Positions 36,485 through 46,600 of a stretch of DNA of 64,000 nt are shown piece after piece. Source of the DNA: Cellulosilyticum sp. I15G10I2 (GTDB lineage Bacteria > Bacillota > Clostridia > Lachnospirales > Cellulosilyticaceae); contig NZ_FMMP01000016.1 in NCBI RefSeq assembly GCF_900095725.1, forward strand, positions 62,001-126,000, given 5' to 3'. The notes under the pieces are model-generated. The model was not told the DNA's origin. It worked only from the letters and a program-made list of their open reading frames with translations, and made no database searches. The translations under genes were made by a program, and so were the position numbers. Within the stretch, counting starts at the first letter, position 1. Every line of letters begins with the position of its first letter.

Positions 36485-36979
36485 TTAAGCTAAGTAACGA
36501 TGCTCATGTTCAAGCAGTTTTATTTTCGTATCAACTTTACTCCCTGCAAAACCTACCATTTCTCCATTTTTGCCAATCACTCTATGACAAGGAATAATAA
36601 GCGGAATAGGGTTTGCTCGATTAGCTCCGCCCACTGCCCTTACGGCCTTAGGATTGCCTATCCGTGAAGCAAGTTCACTATATGAGATTGTTGTACCATA
36701 AGGAATACGCGCTAGATTCTGCCATACTTGCTCTCTAAAAGGTGTACCTTCTATATGCATAGCAAAATTAAAGCATGTTCTCTCTCCTTTAAAATATTCA
36801 TCAATCTGTTGTTTTATCTCTTTACACAGACCTTCATTTCTTTTGCAAAAAGTATTTTCTTTTAAGTACCTGTCAATTTCTTCTTCAAAAAGCATTATTC
36901 TTTCAAGCCCCCTATCTGATACAATCATTCCAATGGGACCAATTAAACTTGATTCATAAATATCATATCCTATTTTCAT
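36485..36979 (-). CDS. ogt: Methylated-DNA--protein-cysteine S-methyltransferase
   Basis: A 164-residue DNA-repair protein that takes the methyl group from O6-methylguanine onto a Cys in a single turnover. The acceptor site IPCHRVIGKNG is intact at about residues 128-138, with the DNA-binding ISYSELASRIGNPKAVRAVGG before it, the Arg finger included. The N-terminal domain is short, as in Ogt. Upstream of the phosphoesterase gene. Confidence 0.93.
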   Translation of the reverse strand: MKIGYDIYESSLIGPIGMIVSDRGLERIMLFEEEIDRYLKENTFCKRNEGLCKEIKQQIDEYFKGERTCFNFAMHIEGTPFREQVWQNLARIPYGTTISYSELASRIGNPKAVRAVGGANRANPIPLIIPCHRVIGKNGEMVGFAGSKVDTKIKLLEHEHRYLA

Positions 36980-37064
36980 ATGCCACCCGCTTCCTTGTTA
37001 TTACACTTAAAGAACATTTATTCTTATTATAAGACATTTTTACTTGATGTACATCATCCCTGAA

Positions 37065-37103
37065 TAAAAAAAACAAATGCTCTTTAAATAACCTAAGAGC
37101 ATT
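37065..37103 (-). terminator. Intrinsic terminator of the small membrane-anchored protein gene
   Basis: AATGCTCTT (37076-37084) pairs with AAGAGCATT (37095-37103), followed on the minus strand by an eight-base T-run. Confidence 0.8.
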
Positions 37104-37111
37104 CGTTCGTA

Positions 37112-37552
37112 TTAAGCTGTTATTTTACATTCTATACCAAATTTACCTTTTGCCTGATAGCCAATCAATTTGATGATAAACTTACCATCTCTTTGTGCAA
37201 TATATTTGAATGTATTATTATTCATGTTTTTAAAAATTTTAATAGGCATGCTGCATTCATCAACTAAAATAGCTTGTAGTGTCCCTTCTGTTAATGTGCC
37301 AACAATCTTAATTTCTAATACGGCTTTAGTTTTTATAGGATATTCCCATGACTTAATGCCATCAAAATATTTCAAAAGAAGTCTATGATTAAAAAGTGTT
37401 TTATCTTCTGAAATAATAATGTAATTGGAAATCTCTTTGTGCGACTTTTTTTTCCTGACAGTCTTAAAGATTATCCAAGTACTGAACATACCTATCACCA
37501 CTATCCCTATGATATATCCCCAATGACCTATTTGTATGTTTATAATGACCAC
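37112..37552 (-). CDS. Hypothetical membrane-anchored protein
   Basis: A 146-residue protein not recognised from any family. One membrane helix (about 9-31) is followed by a basic KKKSHK stretch and about 110 residues rich in beta strands, which suggests a single small beta-sandwich domain (TKAVLEIKIVGTLTEGTLQAILVDE; GKFIIKLIGYQAKGKFGIECK). The open frame starts with GTG at 37552 without a strong ribosome binding site, so the exact start is uncertain. It has its own terminator. It stands downstream of the AIM24-family gene. Confidence 0.55.
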   Translation of the reverse strand: MVIINIQIGHWGYIIGIVVIGMFSTWIIFKTVRKKKSHKEISNYIIISEDKTLFNHRLLLKYFDGIKSWEYPIKTKAVLEIKIVGTLTEGTLQAILVDECSMPIKIFKNMNNNTFKYIAQRDGKFIIKLIGYQAKGKFGIECKITA

Positions 37553-37624
37553 CTGCTTTAAGCCTGCCTACTGCATTTATCTCTTTTTCATTATATTCAT
37601 CAGGCTTAAATTAGTTGTTAGTTG

Positions 37625-38308
37625 CTATTCGTTTCTATGCGGAAGGTAGGGGAGAATACGGCTTGCAAAGCTTGGCATCGTCATCGTTTGCAGCCATACC
37701 TTTCCGGGTCCAATGAGTTTTGTTAAAAACAATCCCTCTCCGCCAAACAATATATTTTTAAAGCCTTTAACCGTCTCTACTTCGTATCTTACACTTGATT
37801 CAAAAACAGCTACATTGCCTGTATCTACCCGTAAAACTTCACCTGGTCTTAAGTTATATTCTGCAAGACTTCCATCTATCTCAATAAAAGCTTTGCCATA
37901 TCCAGATAATCTTTGAAGCAAAAAGCCTTCGCCTCCAAATAAGCCAGATGCAATGCCCTTGGTTGTCTGAACACTTAATTGCACTTGGGGCTCGGCACAT
38001 AAAAAAGCACTTTTTTGACAAGTATACTGGTGCGCTGCATCTACATCGAGAACTAGAATACTTCCTGGAAAAGATGAAGCAATAACAATTTCTGAGTTAG
38101 GTGATGTAGAAGTATAAGTTGCCATAAATAAAGACTCTCCTGTAAGCATCCGGCCAAGCCCCTTCATAAGTCCACCTTTCATATTTGTACTCATTGTGAT
38201 GCCTTCAGTCATCCAGGTCATCCCCCCTGACTGCGTATAAATACTTTCTCCAGTCTCTAGCTTAATAGATACTGCCGGCAAATTATTGCCAAAAATGGTA
38301 TACCTCAT
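37625..38308 (-). CDS. AIM24/TIGR00266 family protein
   Basis: A 227-residue beta-rich protein of the AIM24 (DUF124) family, which adopts a double-stranded beta-helix-like fold. Typical blocks are the MRYTIFGNNLPAVSIKLETGESI start, the GGMTWMTEGITM turn, the GGLMKGLGRMLTGESLF block and the FLLQRLSGYGKAFIEIDG stretch. GGAGGG precedes the ATG. A 20-base gap separates it from recX upstream, so co-transcription is likely. Function in bacteria is not established. Confidence 0.87.
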   Translation of the reverse strand: MRYTIFGNNLPAVSIKLETGESIYTQSGGMTWMTEGITMSTNMKGGLMKGLGRMLTGESLFMATYTSTSPNSEIVIASSFPGSILVLDVDAAHQYTCQKSAFLCAEPQVQLSVQTTKGIASGLFGGEGFLLQRLSGYGKAFIEIDGSLAEYNLRPGEVLRVDTGNVAVFESSVRYEVETVKGFKNILFGGEGLFLTKLIGPGKVWLQTMTMPSFASRILPYLPHRNE

Positions 38309-38327
38309 AAAAACCCTCCTCTATTTT

Positions 38328-38984
38328 TTATTCCTCCCAAAAATGATCTTCTTCACTTAAGATCCCATCAAGCACTTTACTAATAATGGCAGATCTAAAT
38401 CCCTTTTGCAATAAGTAGCCATACATTTTATTTTTGATAGCATATGAATCCGCACACTTACGTCTGTAAGCATCAACTTTTTTAAGGGCTAACTGCTTGG
38501 CATTTTGAAGTTCTTCTTCTTCACTATAATTTTCACTAATTGTCTGGGCTATGGTATCCCGGTCAATTCCTTTCATTCTAAGGGCCTGTGCAATATAAGC
38601 AGGCCCTTTTTTAGAAAATCTTTTTTTATCTTTAACAAAGGCTTCAGCAAGCCTTCCATCATCAATATAGTGATAGGTATTTAACTTCTCTAATGCATAT
38701 GCAATGTCTTCTTCAGAATATTCCTTTTGTTTTAATTTATCAACTAAAACCTTCTCAAAATAATTTTGTCTCGTTAAAAGCTTTATACAATAATTAAAAC
38801 ATTGATTGCGACTTTCTTCTTTTAAAATAGCCTCTAGTTCTTTTTCATCTACTTGCATCCCTTTTTTAAGTTCTAACTTAATAAGGGTTTCTTCACTAAT
38901 ACCGCAAAAGAAAAGCTCATCTAAAAATAAATTGTACCTTCCTTTAGTTTTTTGCAGACTAATTTTTGTTATCCTTTTCATCAT
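38328..38984 (-). CDS. recX: Regulatory protein RecX
   Basis: A 218-residue helical protein that inhibits RecA filaments. It shows the RecX repeats of three-helix units: CFNYCIKLLTRQNYFEKVLVDKLKQKEYSEEDI, the YHYIDDGRLAEAFVKDKKRFSK turn and GPAYIAQALRMKGIDRDTI. Two ATG codons are adjacent at the start; the first overlaps the stop of a possible 29-codon frame upstream (TAATG). No strong ribosome binding site is seen, which fits translation coupling. The length is normal for Firmicutes RecX. Confidence 0.85.
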   Translation of the reverse strand: MMKRITKISLQKTKGRYNLFLDELFFCGISEETLIKLELKKGMQVDEKELEAILKEESRNQCFNYCIKLLTRQNYFEKVLVDKLKQKEYSEEDIAYALEKLNTYHYIDDGRLAEAFVKDKKRFSKKGPAYIAQALRMKGIDRDTIAQTISENYSEEEELQNAKQLALKKVDAYRRKCADSYAIKNKMYGYLLQKGFRSAIISKVLDGILSEEDHFWEE

Positions 38985-39073
38985 TATAATCTTCTTTCTT
39001 TATCTTTTCTAAAGACCTGTTCACTTTCAAAGTTATAGCCCTTTTCTAAGATATTAACACATTCTTGCAACAT
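38984..39073 (-). CDS. Possible 29-residue open frame before recX
   Basis: An open frame ATG (39071-39073) to TAA (38984-38986) with a charged peptide beginning MLQECVNILEKGYNFESEQ. Its stop overlaps the recX ATG as TAATG, and its ATG lies two bases after the stop of the YcdB/SLH-type gene. No ribosome binding site is seen. It may be a coupling leader for recX or chance. Confidence 0.3.
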   Translation of the reverse strand: MLQECVNILEKGYNFESEQVFRKDKERRL

Positions 39074-39074
39074 G

Positions 39075-41198
39075 TTACTTATCAAGTAAAAGCAGATTGT
39101 AGATCATGACCGTGGCATCTGCTCGTGTAAGCTTCGCCTTTGGATTAAAATTGATTGTTTTGTCTTGTTCTACGATTTTAAGACCATAAGCAAGTGCTAT
39201 ATAACCTTTCAATTCTTTTGCTGTTGATTTTTCGTCTTTAAAAGGATAGGCATAGATCTCAGAAAGCTTCGCTACTTCCTTATAATTTGTACTATTAATA
39301 AGATACTTTACAGCGAGTTCCTTAGTGATGATTAGATTCTTGTTTTTTTCTTTTTTCTCTATTATACCTCTATTAATCGCTCTGTCATAAAGTTCATCTT
39401 CTGTTATATTATCCTCAGTTATTCTTAAAACTAATCTTAAGAAATCATATTGATTAATATTTGTATCTGGCTTAAAGCTTGAACCTGGAAGATAAATACC
39501 ACTGTCATACAGCTTTTTGATAATATCTTCTTTTGCATGCCCTTTAATGTCATCATAAGCCGTTTTTGCTGATTGCTGAAGGGGTTTACCATCATAGCTA
39601 TTTACACGCTCACCTGTATAAGGATCAAAAGTCATGTAACTTTCTTGATGTGCATAAGCAAGTACTCTCGTTTTACTATCCCTATTAATATACATTAGTT
39701 CAAGACCTATCTGATCTATTATTTTTTGTTTATCTATTACCTTAGTAACATCTTTAAAAGCTACCTTATGCCAAGTACTAGAATAACTTGTTACTTCATC
39801 ATTTTCAACGTCATAAGTTACCCTAAGACCATCGCCTTGTACCGGTATCCCATTTACTGTTCTTCTATAGTAATAGCTTTTAAAAGACTGATTCATATCT
39901 AGAGGTATAGGTCCTGTATACTCTTCTATTTCTTGGTATTTAGTAAGTGCAAACTTATCTTTTGCTATACTTTTTAGAAAGGTTTCTACTTTGGCTTTTA
40001 TTTGACTTTCAGAAGCAGTACTTTCTTTAGGCTCATAGTTATGATAGCTAGAGTAACTTAAAATTTCTCCAGTCTTAGCATCAACAGATAAATTCATATT
40101 ATAGCTATTACTTGGTGCTTTTATGTCTCCTGCTGCAATCATCAAGACTTCTTTTTGCGCAGATACTCCGCTAGAAGCCACAAGAGTATCATTCTGAAGA
40201 TGAATCTGCCAAGTATACTGATTTTCGTAAACTGATTTATTAAGGTAAGCATTAACAATAGAAGCTTTTTCTAACTTTGGAAAATATTTCACTGCACCTT
40301 CTACCGCCTTTTCCTTTGTAATCAATCCTTTTATTTCATCTACCACTTTTTGCTCCTCGGGTGTAAGCACATTGCCAGCATCTCTTGGTGCTACTCCCAT
40401 TGCTGCATCTTCTTTAGCTGTTGTATAAAATATGTTTTCCCTAAAAGGTATAATAATCTGTCCAGTTTTAGCATCTATTGCCTTACTTTGTCTATTATTA
40501 GCTTCATACACAGGGAAACTCTTTATCGTTCTTGACTCATAATCATAATATATATGATGTATTAATGAAACGCCTATTTGATTTAAGTAGCTCTCTTTTG
40601 CTTTTTCTAAAGTAACTACAGCTTGGTTCGAACCGTAAGTACCTTTATAGGTTGAAATACCATAAAAATTAACTACTTCTCCTGTTTGTTTATCAACATG
40701 AATCGTAACCGTTTCACCAGAAACCTTAACATCATTTACATAGTGATCAAATCTGTATTCATGCGTATTGCTTTGATTAATATTAACTTGCTCCTGTAAT
40801 TTTAACTGCTTAGTATAATGACTTGCTACTTTACTTAAAAAACTTTTAGCATTTTTAAGTCCTTCTTCATAAGATACTTTTGCAAGGATGCTATATTCTT
40901 TGTTATACATATATTTTGAGTAATTAACAATATTGCCGTTTTTCTCGGCCACTACTTGTACACTACCTATTTTATACGCTTTATCTTCCCATGATAATCT
41001 ATATAAGTTTTCTTTTGTCTCTTCGTTTTGAACATCTAAGCTGTATCGAAATTCTGTAAGCTCACTTGGAACATTTATTTTGTTTTTTACAGAAGTAATA
41101 AGCTGACTAAGTTCTTTATCCATGTTATCCCCCCATACAGCAGTCGGAAGCACTAACATTATTATAAGAAAAAATGCTGCTATCTTTTTTATATTCAT
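39075..41198 (-). CDS. Secreted YcdB/YcdC-repeat protein with SLH-like C terminus
   Basis: A 707-residue exported protein. A signal peptide (about 1-23) is followed by two long repeats of the YcdB/YcdC/PepSY-like kind (about 60-270 and 290-530), each with an INxDKQTGEVVNFYG or VDAKTGEILSYSSY type motif. The C-terminal 170 residues resemble S-layer-homology modules (ALAYGLKIVEQDKTINFNP followed by KLTRADATVMIYNLL), which would hold it to the cell wall. Role unknown; related proteins are proposed protease propeptide-like or wall-associated. Transcribed ahead of recX. Confidence 0.75.
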   Translation of the reverse strand: MNIKKIAAFFLIIMLVLPTAVWGDNMDKELSQLITSVKNKINVPSELTEFRYSLDVQNEETKENLYRLSWEDKAYKIGSVQVVAEKNGNIVNYSKYMYNKEYSILAKVSYEEGLKNAKSFLSKVASHYTKQLKLQEQVNINQSNTHEYRFDHYVNDVKVSGETVTIHVDKQTGEVVNFYGISTYKGTYGSNQAVVTLEKAKESYLNQIGVSLIHHIYYDYESRTIKSFPVYEANNRQSKAIDAKTGQIIIPFRENIFYTTAKEDAAMGVAPRDAGNVLTPEEQKVVDEIKGLITKEKAVEGAVKYFPKLEKASIVNAYLNKSVYENQYTWQIHLQNDTLVASSGVSAQKEVLMIAAGDIKAPSNSYNMNLSVDAKTGEILSYSSYHNYEPKESTASESQIKAKVETFLKSIAKDKFALTKYQEIEEYTGPIPLDMNQSFKSYYYRRTVNGIPVQGDGLRVTYDVENDEVTSYSSTWHKVAFKDVTKVIDKQKIIDQIGLELMYINRDSKTRVLAYAHQESYMTFDPYTGERVNSYDGKPLQQSAKTAYDDIKGHAKEDIIKKLYDSGIYLPGSSFKPDTNINQYDFLRLVLRITEDNITEDELYDRAINRGIIEKKEKNKNLIITKELAVKYLINSTNYKEVAKLSEIYAYPFKDEKSTAKELKGYIALAYGLKIVEQDKTINFNPKAKLTRADATVMIYNLLLLDK

Positions 41199-41412
41199 AA
41201 ACTCATCCCCTCCAATTTTTATAACTAATCATTATACACCTATAGTTTAACACCTTATAAAAGGAACAACAATAAAATACTGATCACCTCCGGTAATATT
41301 CTAAATCTTATTTGATGTTTTCTAGGAACATCTGCAATTTCTTTAATAGACGTATTTTCTTTGAAAATTGTTCCACTTTTTCTAGCATTAAATATTTTTT
41401 AAAAATAAAATA

Positions 41413-41453
41413 AAGATAGTTTGTGTACCTATCTTTCATACACAAACTATCTT
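41413..41453 (-). terminator. Intrinsic terminator of the hemerythrin-like gene
   Basis: A 15-bp perfect stem (41413-41427 with 41439-41453) and an 11-base loop, T-rich on the minus strand, 13 bases past the stop. Confidence 0.78.
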
Positions 41454-41465
41454 ATAAAACCATCA

Positions 41466-41885
41466 TTATCCTTGAGCTTTTATTAATGGATATAACTGAC
41501 TATCTTCTTTATTTAAGCGGTCTGTAAGTATCTTAAAAACCACATCAGTTTCTTTTTTTAATCTTTCTTTATTGTTGATGATCTTGTTCCGTGTATTAAA
41601 TTGCTCTTTGTATTTCTCAAAATCTGTACTGATCATTCCCATATCGCGTATAAAAATTTCTGCTATTTGTTTAATCTCAGAATGAGAATTATTTAATAAA
41701 CTAGGATAGAGAAACCTATCTTCTGATTGTAGATGTATCTTTAGTTTACCAGCTAATAAGCTAATTAACTTGGCAATCTCACCTGAATCTTGTTCTATAT
41801 TATTTTTGCCTATAAAACTTTTAATTTCATTAATTGCCTCACATATTTCTCTATGCTGTCTTTCTAAATTATTTATATTTGTCAT
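41466..41885 (-). CDS. Hemerythrin-like (HHE) protein
   Basis: A 139-residue four-helix protein of the hemerythrin HHE type, which binds a di-iron centre. Visible ligand positions are His11 (RQHREI), the HLQSEDRFLYP block (His51, Glu54) and His68. The final helix reads RLNKEDSQLYP where most members have His before the acidic pair, so one usual ligand is missing. AAGGAGG precedes the ATG. Upstream is the same palindrome and -10 spacing as at hcp, so a nitrosative or oxygen stress role (NO/O2 binding or iron-sulfur repair like YtfE/ScdA) is inferred. Confidence 0.82.
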   Translation of the reverse strand: MTNINNLERQHREICEAINEIKSFIGKNNIEQDSGEIAKLISLLAGKLKIHLQSEDRFLYPSLLNNSHSEIKQIAEIFIRDMGMISTDFEKYKEQFNTRNKIINNKERLKKETDVVFKILTDRLNKEDSQLYPLIKAQG

Positions 41886-41912
41886 AATCTAAGCCTCCTT
41901 ATTAATAACTTC

Positions 41913-41954
41913 ATTATAATGGAATAATAAGGAAACCTCCGTAACTATAGTTAC
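41913..41954 (-). promoter_or_regulatory. Hemerythrin-gene promoter with FNR/CRP-type palindrome
   Basis: GTAACTATAGTTAC (41941-41954), identical to the core at hcp, lies 22 bases from a perfect TATAAT (minus strand, 41913-41918), the same gap as at hcp. The palindrome centre is about -41.5 from the predicted start near 41906, and no -35 box is present. Confidence 0.72.
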
Positions 41955-41977
41955 ATAATTATACTAAATAATACTCT

Positions 41978-42268
41978 CTACTTTTCTTCATTAGTCTCTT
42001 CTTTTTTGTTGTGTGAACAACAGCTATGACTTTTACCATCTCTAAGCAGTCCTAGCATCATAAGTCCCATCATGATCGGACAAATAAAAGGCACAATAGC
42101 TGCAATTATTCTATTAGCTCCAAGGTTACCAAATGGTAAAAACGGTAAGATAACAGCTATAAGTATAGGCAGTATGCAGCAAACGCCCATCATGCCTATA
42201 TACTTTAAAGGGTTGAATCCTCTTATTTTTTCAGTCTTATGATTATTGTTTCTTTTATGTGAATCCAT
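41978..42268 (-). CDS. Small membrane protein with Cys/His-rich tail
   Basis: A 96-residue protein not recognised. A basic, Asn/His-rich head (DSHKRNNNHKTEKIRG) is followed by two hydrophobic helices (about 28-47 and 55-75) and a tail with SHSCCSHNKKEE that could bind a metal. GAGGAGG precedes the ATG. It is just upstream of the hemerythrin promoter, in the same direction, and divergent from the RND genes. A metal-handling role is only suggested by the tail. Confidence 0.55.
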   Translation of the reverse strand: MDSHKRNNNHKTEKIRGFNPLKYIGMMGVCCILPILIAVILPFLPFGNLGANRIIAAIVPFICPIMMGLMMLGLLRDGKSHSCCSHNKKEETNEEK

Positions 42269-42438
42269 TAAAATGCCTCCTCTTAAAAAATCTAAAGTTT
42301 TGTTTTAATGTGATTATAGCAACCTTCTATGGATTTTCTATGGATAAATTTTATTCTTTTTTATTTTTTCTACATCACTAAGCTATATTTTCCATTTATT
42401 ATATAAAAGTATTAAAATTATGGGAGGATATAAAAAAA

Positions 42439-43668
42439 ATGAAAAAACTGAAGTTATTTTTACTACTTGGTAGTATAGTGCTCTTAAACGGGTGTGGCAA
42501 AAATAATGCCGAACCTGCTGCTGTTACCCCACCACCAACTGCAGTTACAGTCCGTTCTGCTAAAAAGGCCTCAATTATAAACTCTGATACCTTTAGTAGT
42601 AGAACACAAGCAGCTACAGAAATTGCAGTTACTGCTGAAATGGCGGGTACAGTTGAAAAAGTTTATGTAACCTTAGGTCAAAAAGTTCAAAAGGGTGATA
42701 AACTGCTCAGCATTAAAGCTGTTGATGCTAATAAATCAGTAGATCAGGCCAGAGCTGCACTAGAAATTGCTAAAGCTGCTTATACTAATGCCTTAGGCGG
42801 CAGCGTAGACAACCAGCTTAATCAGCTGGAAAATGGTCTCAAATTAGCTGAAATAGGTTATGAAGAAGCTAAAAGAAACTATGATATGTACAAACAGCTT
42901 TATGAGTCTGACGGCATCTCCGAAGATCAATTTAAAAAGATTGAACTCGCCTTTGTCCAGGCAGAACAGCAGCTAAATAATGCTAAAAAAGCTTATGAAA
43001 CTTCTAAAAATCAGACGATTCCTGAATCTCAAGCTATGGCTAAAAAGCAACTGGAACAAGCAGAGGTTTCCTACAAGATTGCTTCTAGTAATCTGGATAA
43101 ACTTACCTTAACGGCGCCTGCTAATGGCATTATTACTACTGTTAATTTTAATGATAATGAAATGATTTCACAGTCTATGCCTGCTTTTATTATTTCTGAT
43201 CTCAATGCATTGGAAGTTGACTTACAAGTTACTGAGATGGATATGAATAAATTTAAAACCGGGGATACTGTTTCTGTCAACGTTTCTGACAAAATCCTAT
43301 CCGGTGTGGTTAAAGACGTTTCTCTTGTGACAGACTCCAGAAGTTCTCTTTATATCGTAAAGATTTCCATTGATAATACATCACATCAATTACCTGCTGG
43401 AATGGCTATAGACATCAGGTTGACTACTGAAAAAACTGAAAACGCTGTGACCATCCCCAAAAAAGCTGTTTTTGAAGAGGATGATCAAAAATATATTTAC
43501 ATATGTACAGACGATAAAGCTGTTAAAACCCCTGTAGAGACTGGACTTTCTGATGCCTATAGCGTAGAGATTATACAAGGTATTAAAGAAGGTGACCGTG
43601 TAGTCATAGGTAATATTTCACTGATTAAAGATGGTGACAGCCTCTTCCCTGTAGAAAAGGAGGAGTAA
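42439..43668 (+). CDS. RND efflux membrane fusion protein (lipoprotein)
   Basis: A 409-residue periplasmic-adaptor type protein. A lipobox LNGC (about 17-20) anchors it outside the membrane. A lipoyl-like domain (VTAEMAGTVEKVYVTLGQKVQKGD; about 63-95), an alpha-helical hairpin (about 98-215), the second lipoyl half (LTAPANGIITTVNFNDNEM), a beta-barrel domain and a membrane-proximal domain are in normal order. GGGAGG precedes the ATG. It is four bases before the RND pump gene, with which it works; a response regulator and kinase follow downstream. Confidence 0.92.
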   Translation: MKKLKLFLLLGSIVLLNGCGKNNAEPAAVTPPPTAVTVRSAKKASIINSDTFSSRTQAATEIAVTAEMAGTVEKVYVTLGQKVQKGDKLLSIKAVDANKSVDQARAALEIAKAAYTNALGGSVDNQLNQLENGLKLAEIGYEEAKRNYDMYKQLYESDGISEDQFKKIELAFVQAEQQLNNAKKAYETSKNQTIPESQAMAKKQLEQAEVSYKIASSNLDKLTLTAPANGIITTVNFNDNEMISQSMPAFIISDLNALEVDLQVTEMDMNKFKTGDTVSVNVSDKILSGVVKDVSLVTDSRSSLYIVKISIDNTSHQLPAGMAIDIRLTTEKTENAVTIPKKAVFEEDDQKYIYICTDDKAVKTPVETGLSDAYSVEIIQGIKEGDRVVIGNISLIKDGDSLFPVEKEE

Positions 43669-43672
43669 ACTT

Positions 43673-46600
43673 ATGAATGTAACGAAAGTATCTGTTAAAC
43701 GGCCTCTTACTATTATTATGGTCTTTTGTGTGCTTATTGTATTTGGTTATATGGGCTTTACTAAAATGCCGTTAGAGCTTATGCCAGATATAGAAATCCC
43801 TGTTATTTCCGTTAGTACTGTTTGGGGGGGCGCAGGTCCTGAAGATATTGATACCCAAGTAACTAAAGTGGTGGAAGATGCTGTGTCTGCTGTTAACGGC
43901 GTTGACACGGTTGTCTCCTACTCTATGGAAGGTGTTTCAGTTGTTATTTTGCAATTTGAATTTGATATTGATATGATCGAAGCACTTAATAATGTGCGTA
44001 ATAAGGTAGAATTAGTTCAAGCTAATTTACCAGATGGTGTTAATAAATCTACTGTTTCACAAATTGATATTACGGCTATGCCTATCAGTCAACTCGTCAT
44101 AACCAGTGATTTAGATGATGTAACTGTTATGCGTTATGCTGAAGATATTGTTCAGCCTGCTTTTGAGCAGGTACAAGGTATTACCTCGGCTGACATCCAA
44201 GGTGGCTCTATTGCAGAGATTTCTGTAATTGCCAACTCCACCATGCTTGAACGCTACGGTGTAACTTTGGATACGATTTCAGGTATTATAAGGTCCAGTA
44301 ATCTAACAGTTCCCTATGGTACCATTACCGAGGGTGAAAACAAAATCACCCTTCGAACCGCTGAAGAACTCACTTCTTTAGAACAGATTAAAGCCTTACA
44401 GATCCCCAATGCTGTTGGCAAAACAATTCAATTAGATAAAGTCTGCGATGTTGTTTATGGGTATGCAGATCAAACCTCTATTTATCGTTATAACGGTGTT
44501 GACAGCTTACTTTTATCTATTAATAAGCAACAATCTGCCAATACTGTACAGGTTATGAAAGATGCCAAAAAGACTTTAGCAAAACTCAATACTGCTAACC
44601 CTGACTATACCTTGGCTCTTGTTAATGACGAAAGTGAATACATCAATTCTGCAATGAATAATGTATGGAGTACTCTTGCTCTCAGCTCTATTATTGCTCT
44701 TATTGTTATCCTGCTCTTTTTAAAGGACCTAAGGGCTTCTGTTATTGTAGCTGTAGCTATTCCTCTTTCTATCATTGGCGCTGTAGCTGCGTTGTACTTC
44801 TCTGGTCAAACCCTTAATCTGATTACAGTAGGTGGTCTAGTACTGGGAGTAGGAATGGTTGTTGACAACTCCATTGTTGTTATCGAAAATATTTTTAATA
44901 AACGGCACTCTACTGATCTTGGGATACATGATTCAGCTATCGTTGGCACCACCTCAGTTACCAATGCTATTTTAGCTTCTACCCTTACTTCTGTAGCAGT
45001 ATTTTTACCTATTTTCTTTACAACTGGCATAGCTAAGATTATGTTTGGTGCTTTGGCACAGTCTATCATCTATTCGCTGCTCTTTTCTATCGTTGTGTCC
45101 ATCACTTTAGTGCCCAGCCTTTTTGCCAAACTAAGTACAGGTAAAAAACATAAAGAGGTGATAGAAAAACCTTCACCTATTTTTGATAAAGTTAAAAATG
45201 GTTATGAACATTTGTTAAAATTCTGTTTAACTCATAAATCAATCGTCATCATTGGCAGTCTTGTCATTTTGATTGTATCTTTTATGAAAATGTCTTCTAT
45301 CGGTATGGATTTAATGCCAGTAGCTGATGAAGGAGCCCTCAGTATTTCTATGGAGCTCCCTAAAGGACTTAGCCTAGAATCTAGTGATTATTACCTCACA
45401 ATGGCAGAAGAAAAGCTTTCAGCTATTCCTGAAATAAAAAATACCACTTCTTCTCTTGGTTCCGGCGGCAATATGAGGAGTATGATGAGTGGTGGCAATA
45501 ACACTGCCTCTATTTCTGTGAATCTAGTTGATAAAAAAGAGAGAGAAAGATCCACAGCTGAAGTCTCCGACGACATTAGGACTTTGCTTGCGACTATTCC
45601 TGACTGTAAAATAGCGGTTTCTATGACTGACAGCAGCATGGGAGGTATGGGAGGCAGTGGTTACTCTATTAATGTTCAAGGTCCTGACCTAGATGTTCTG
45701 GAAGTCCTGGCTAAACAAGTTGAAGAGAGAATAAGAGGTCTTGAAGGTTTTCAAGATGTAGAGAGCAGCCTCTCTGACACAACGGAAGAAGCACAAATTA
45801 AGATTAATACCGAAAGAGCTCTTGAATGGGGCATCAATACCCAGACTGTTACCTCTATGCTACGTATGTCTATTGAAGGCAGCACTGTAACTACTGCTAA
45901 AATTGATGGACATACCGTAGATGTTAACTTAAAGCTTGAAGATGAAAAGATTCAAAGTGTCAATGATTTGCTCAATCTCAAGGTGCGTTCAGCTTCTGGT
46001 GAAAATATCCCTATTGGTGCTTTTTCACATATTGTTCTTGCTGACGGTCTTAGGAGTCTTTCTAAAACCGATGGCAATTATTCCATAAGCATCTCTGCTA
46101 CCCTTAAAGATTTGGACATGGGCACTGCTCAAGCAGCTGTTCTGGAAGCGACTTCTGACCTTAATATTCCTAGAGATTATTCCCTTGTATCAGGCAGTAA
46201 TATGGAAATGATGATGGAATCCTTTGCTAGCCTTGCACAAGCATTAGGTATCTCTGTTATTCTTGTTTACATGGTTATGGTTGCTCAGTTTGAATCTTTT
46301 AAAAAACCGTTTATCATTATGTTCTCGGTACCTTTTGCCTTTGTTGGAGTGGTTTGGTCTTTAGCCCTTGCAGGTTCTTCACTAAGCATCCCTGCCTTTA
46401 TCGGTATTATCTTGCTGGTAGGTATCGTTGTTAATAACGGTATTGTACTTATTGACTATATTGAACAGCTTCGTAAAGAAAGTGACATAAGTCTTATAGA
46501 CGCTGTAGCTCACGGTTCTGCAACCAGACTACGCCCAGTACTAATGACCACGCTTACTACCGTTTTAGCTATGGTACCGCAAATGCTTGCTCTCGGCGAA

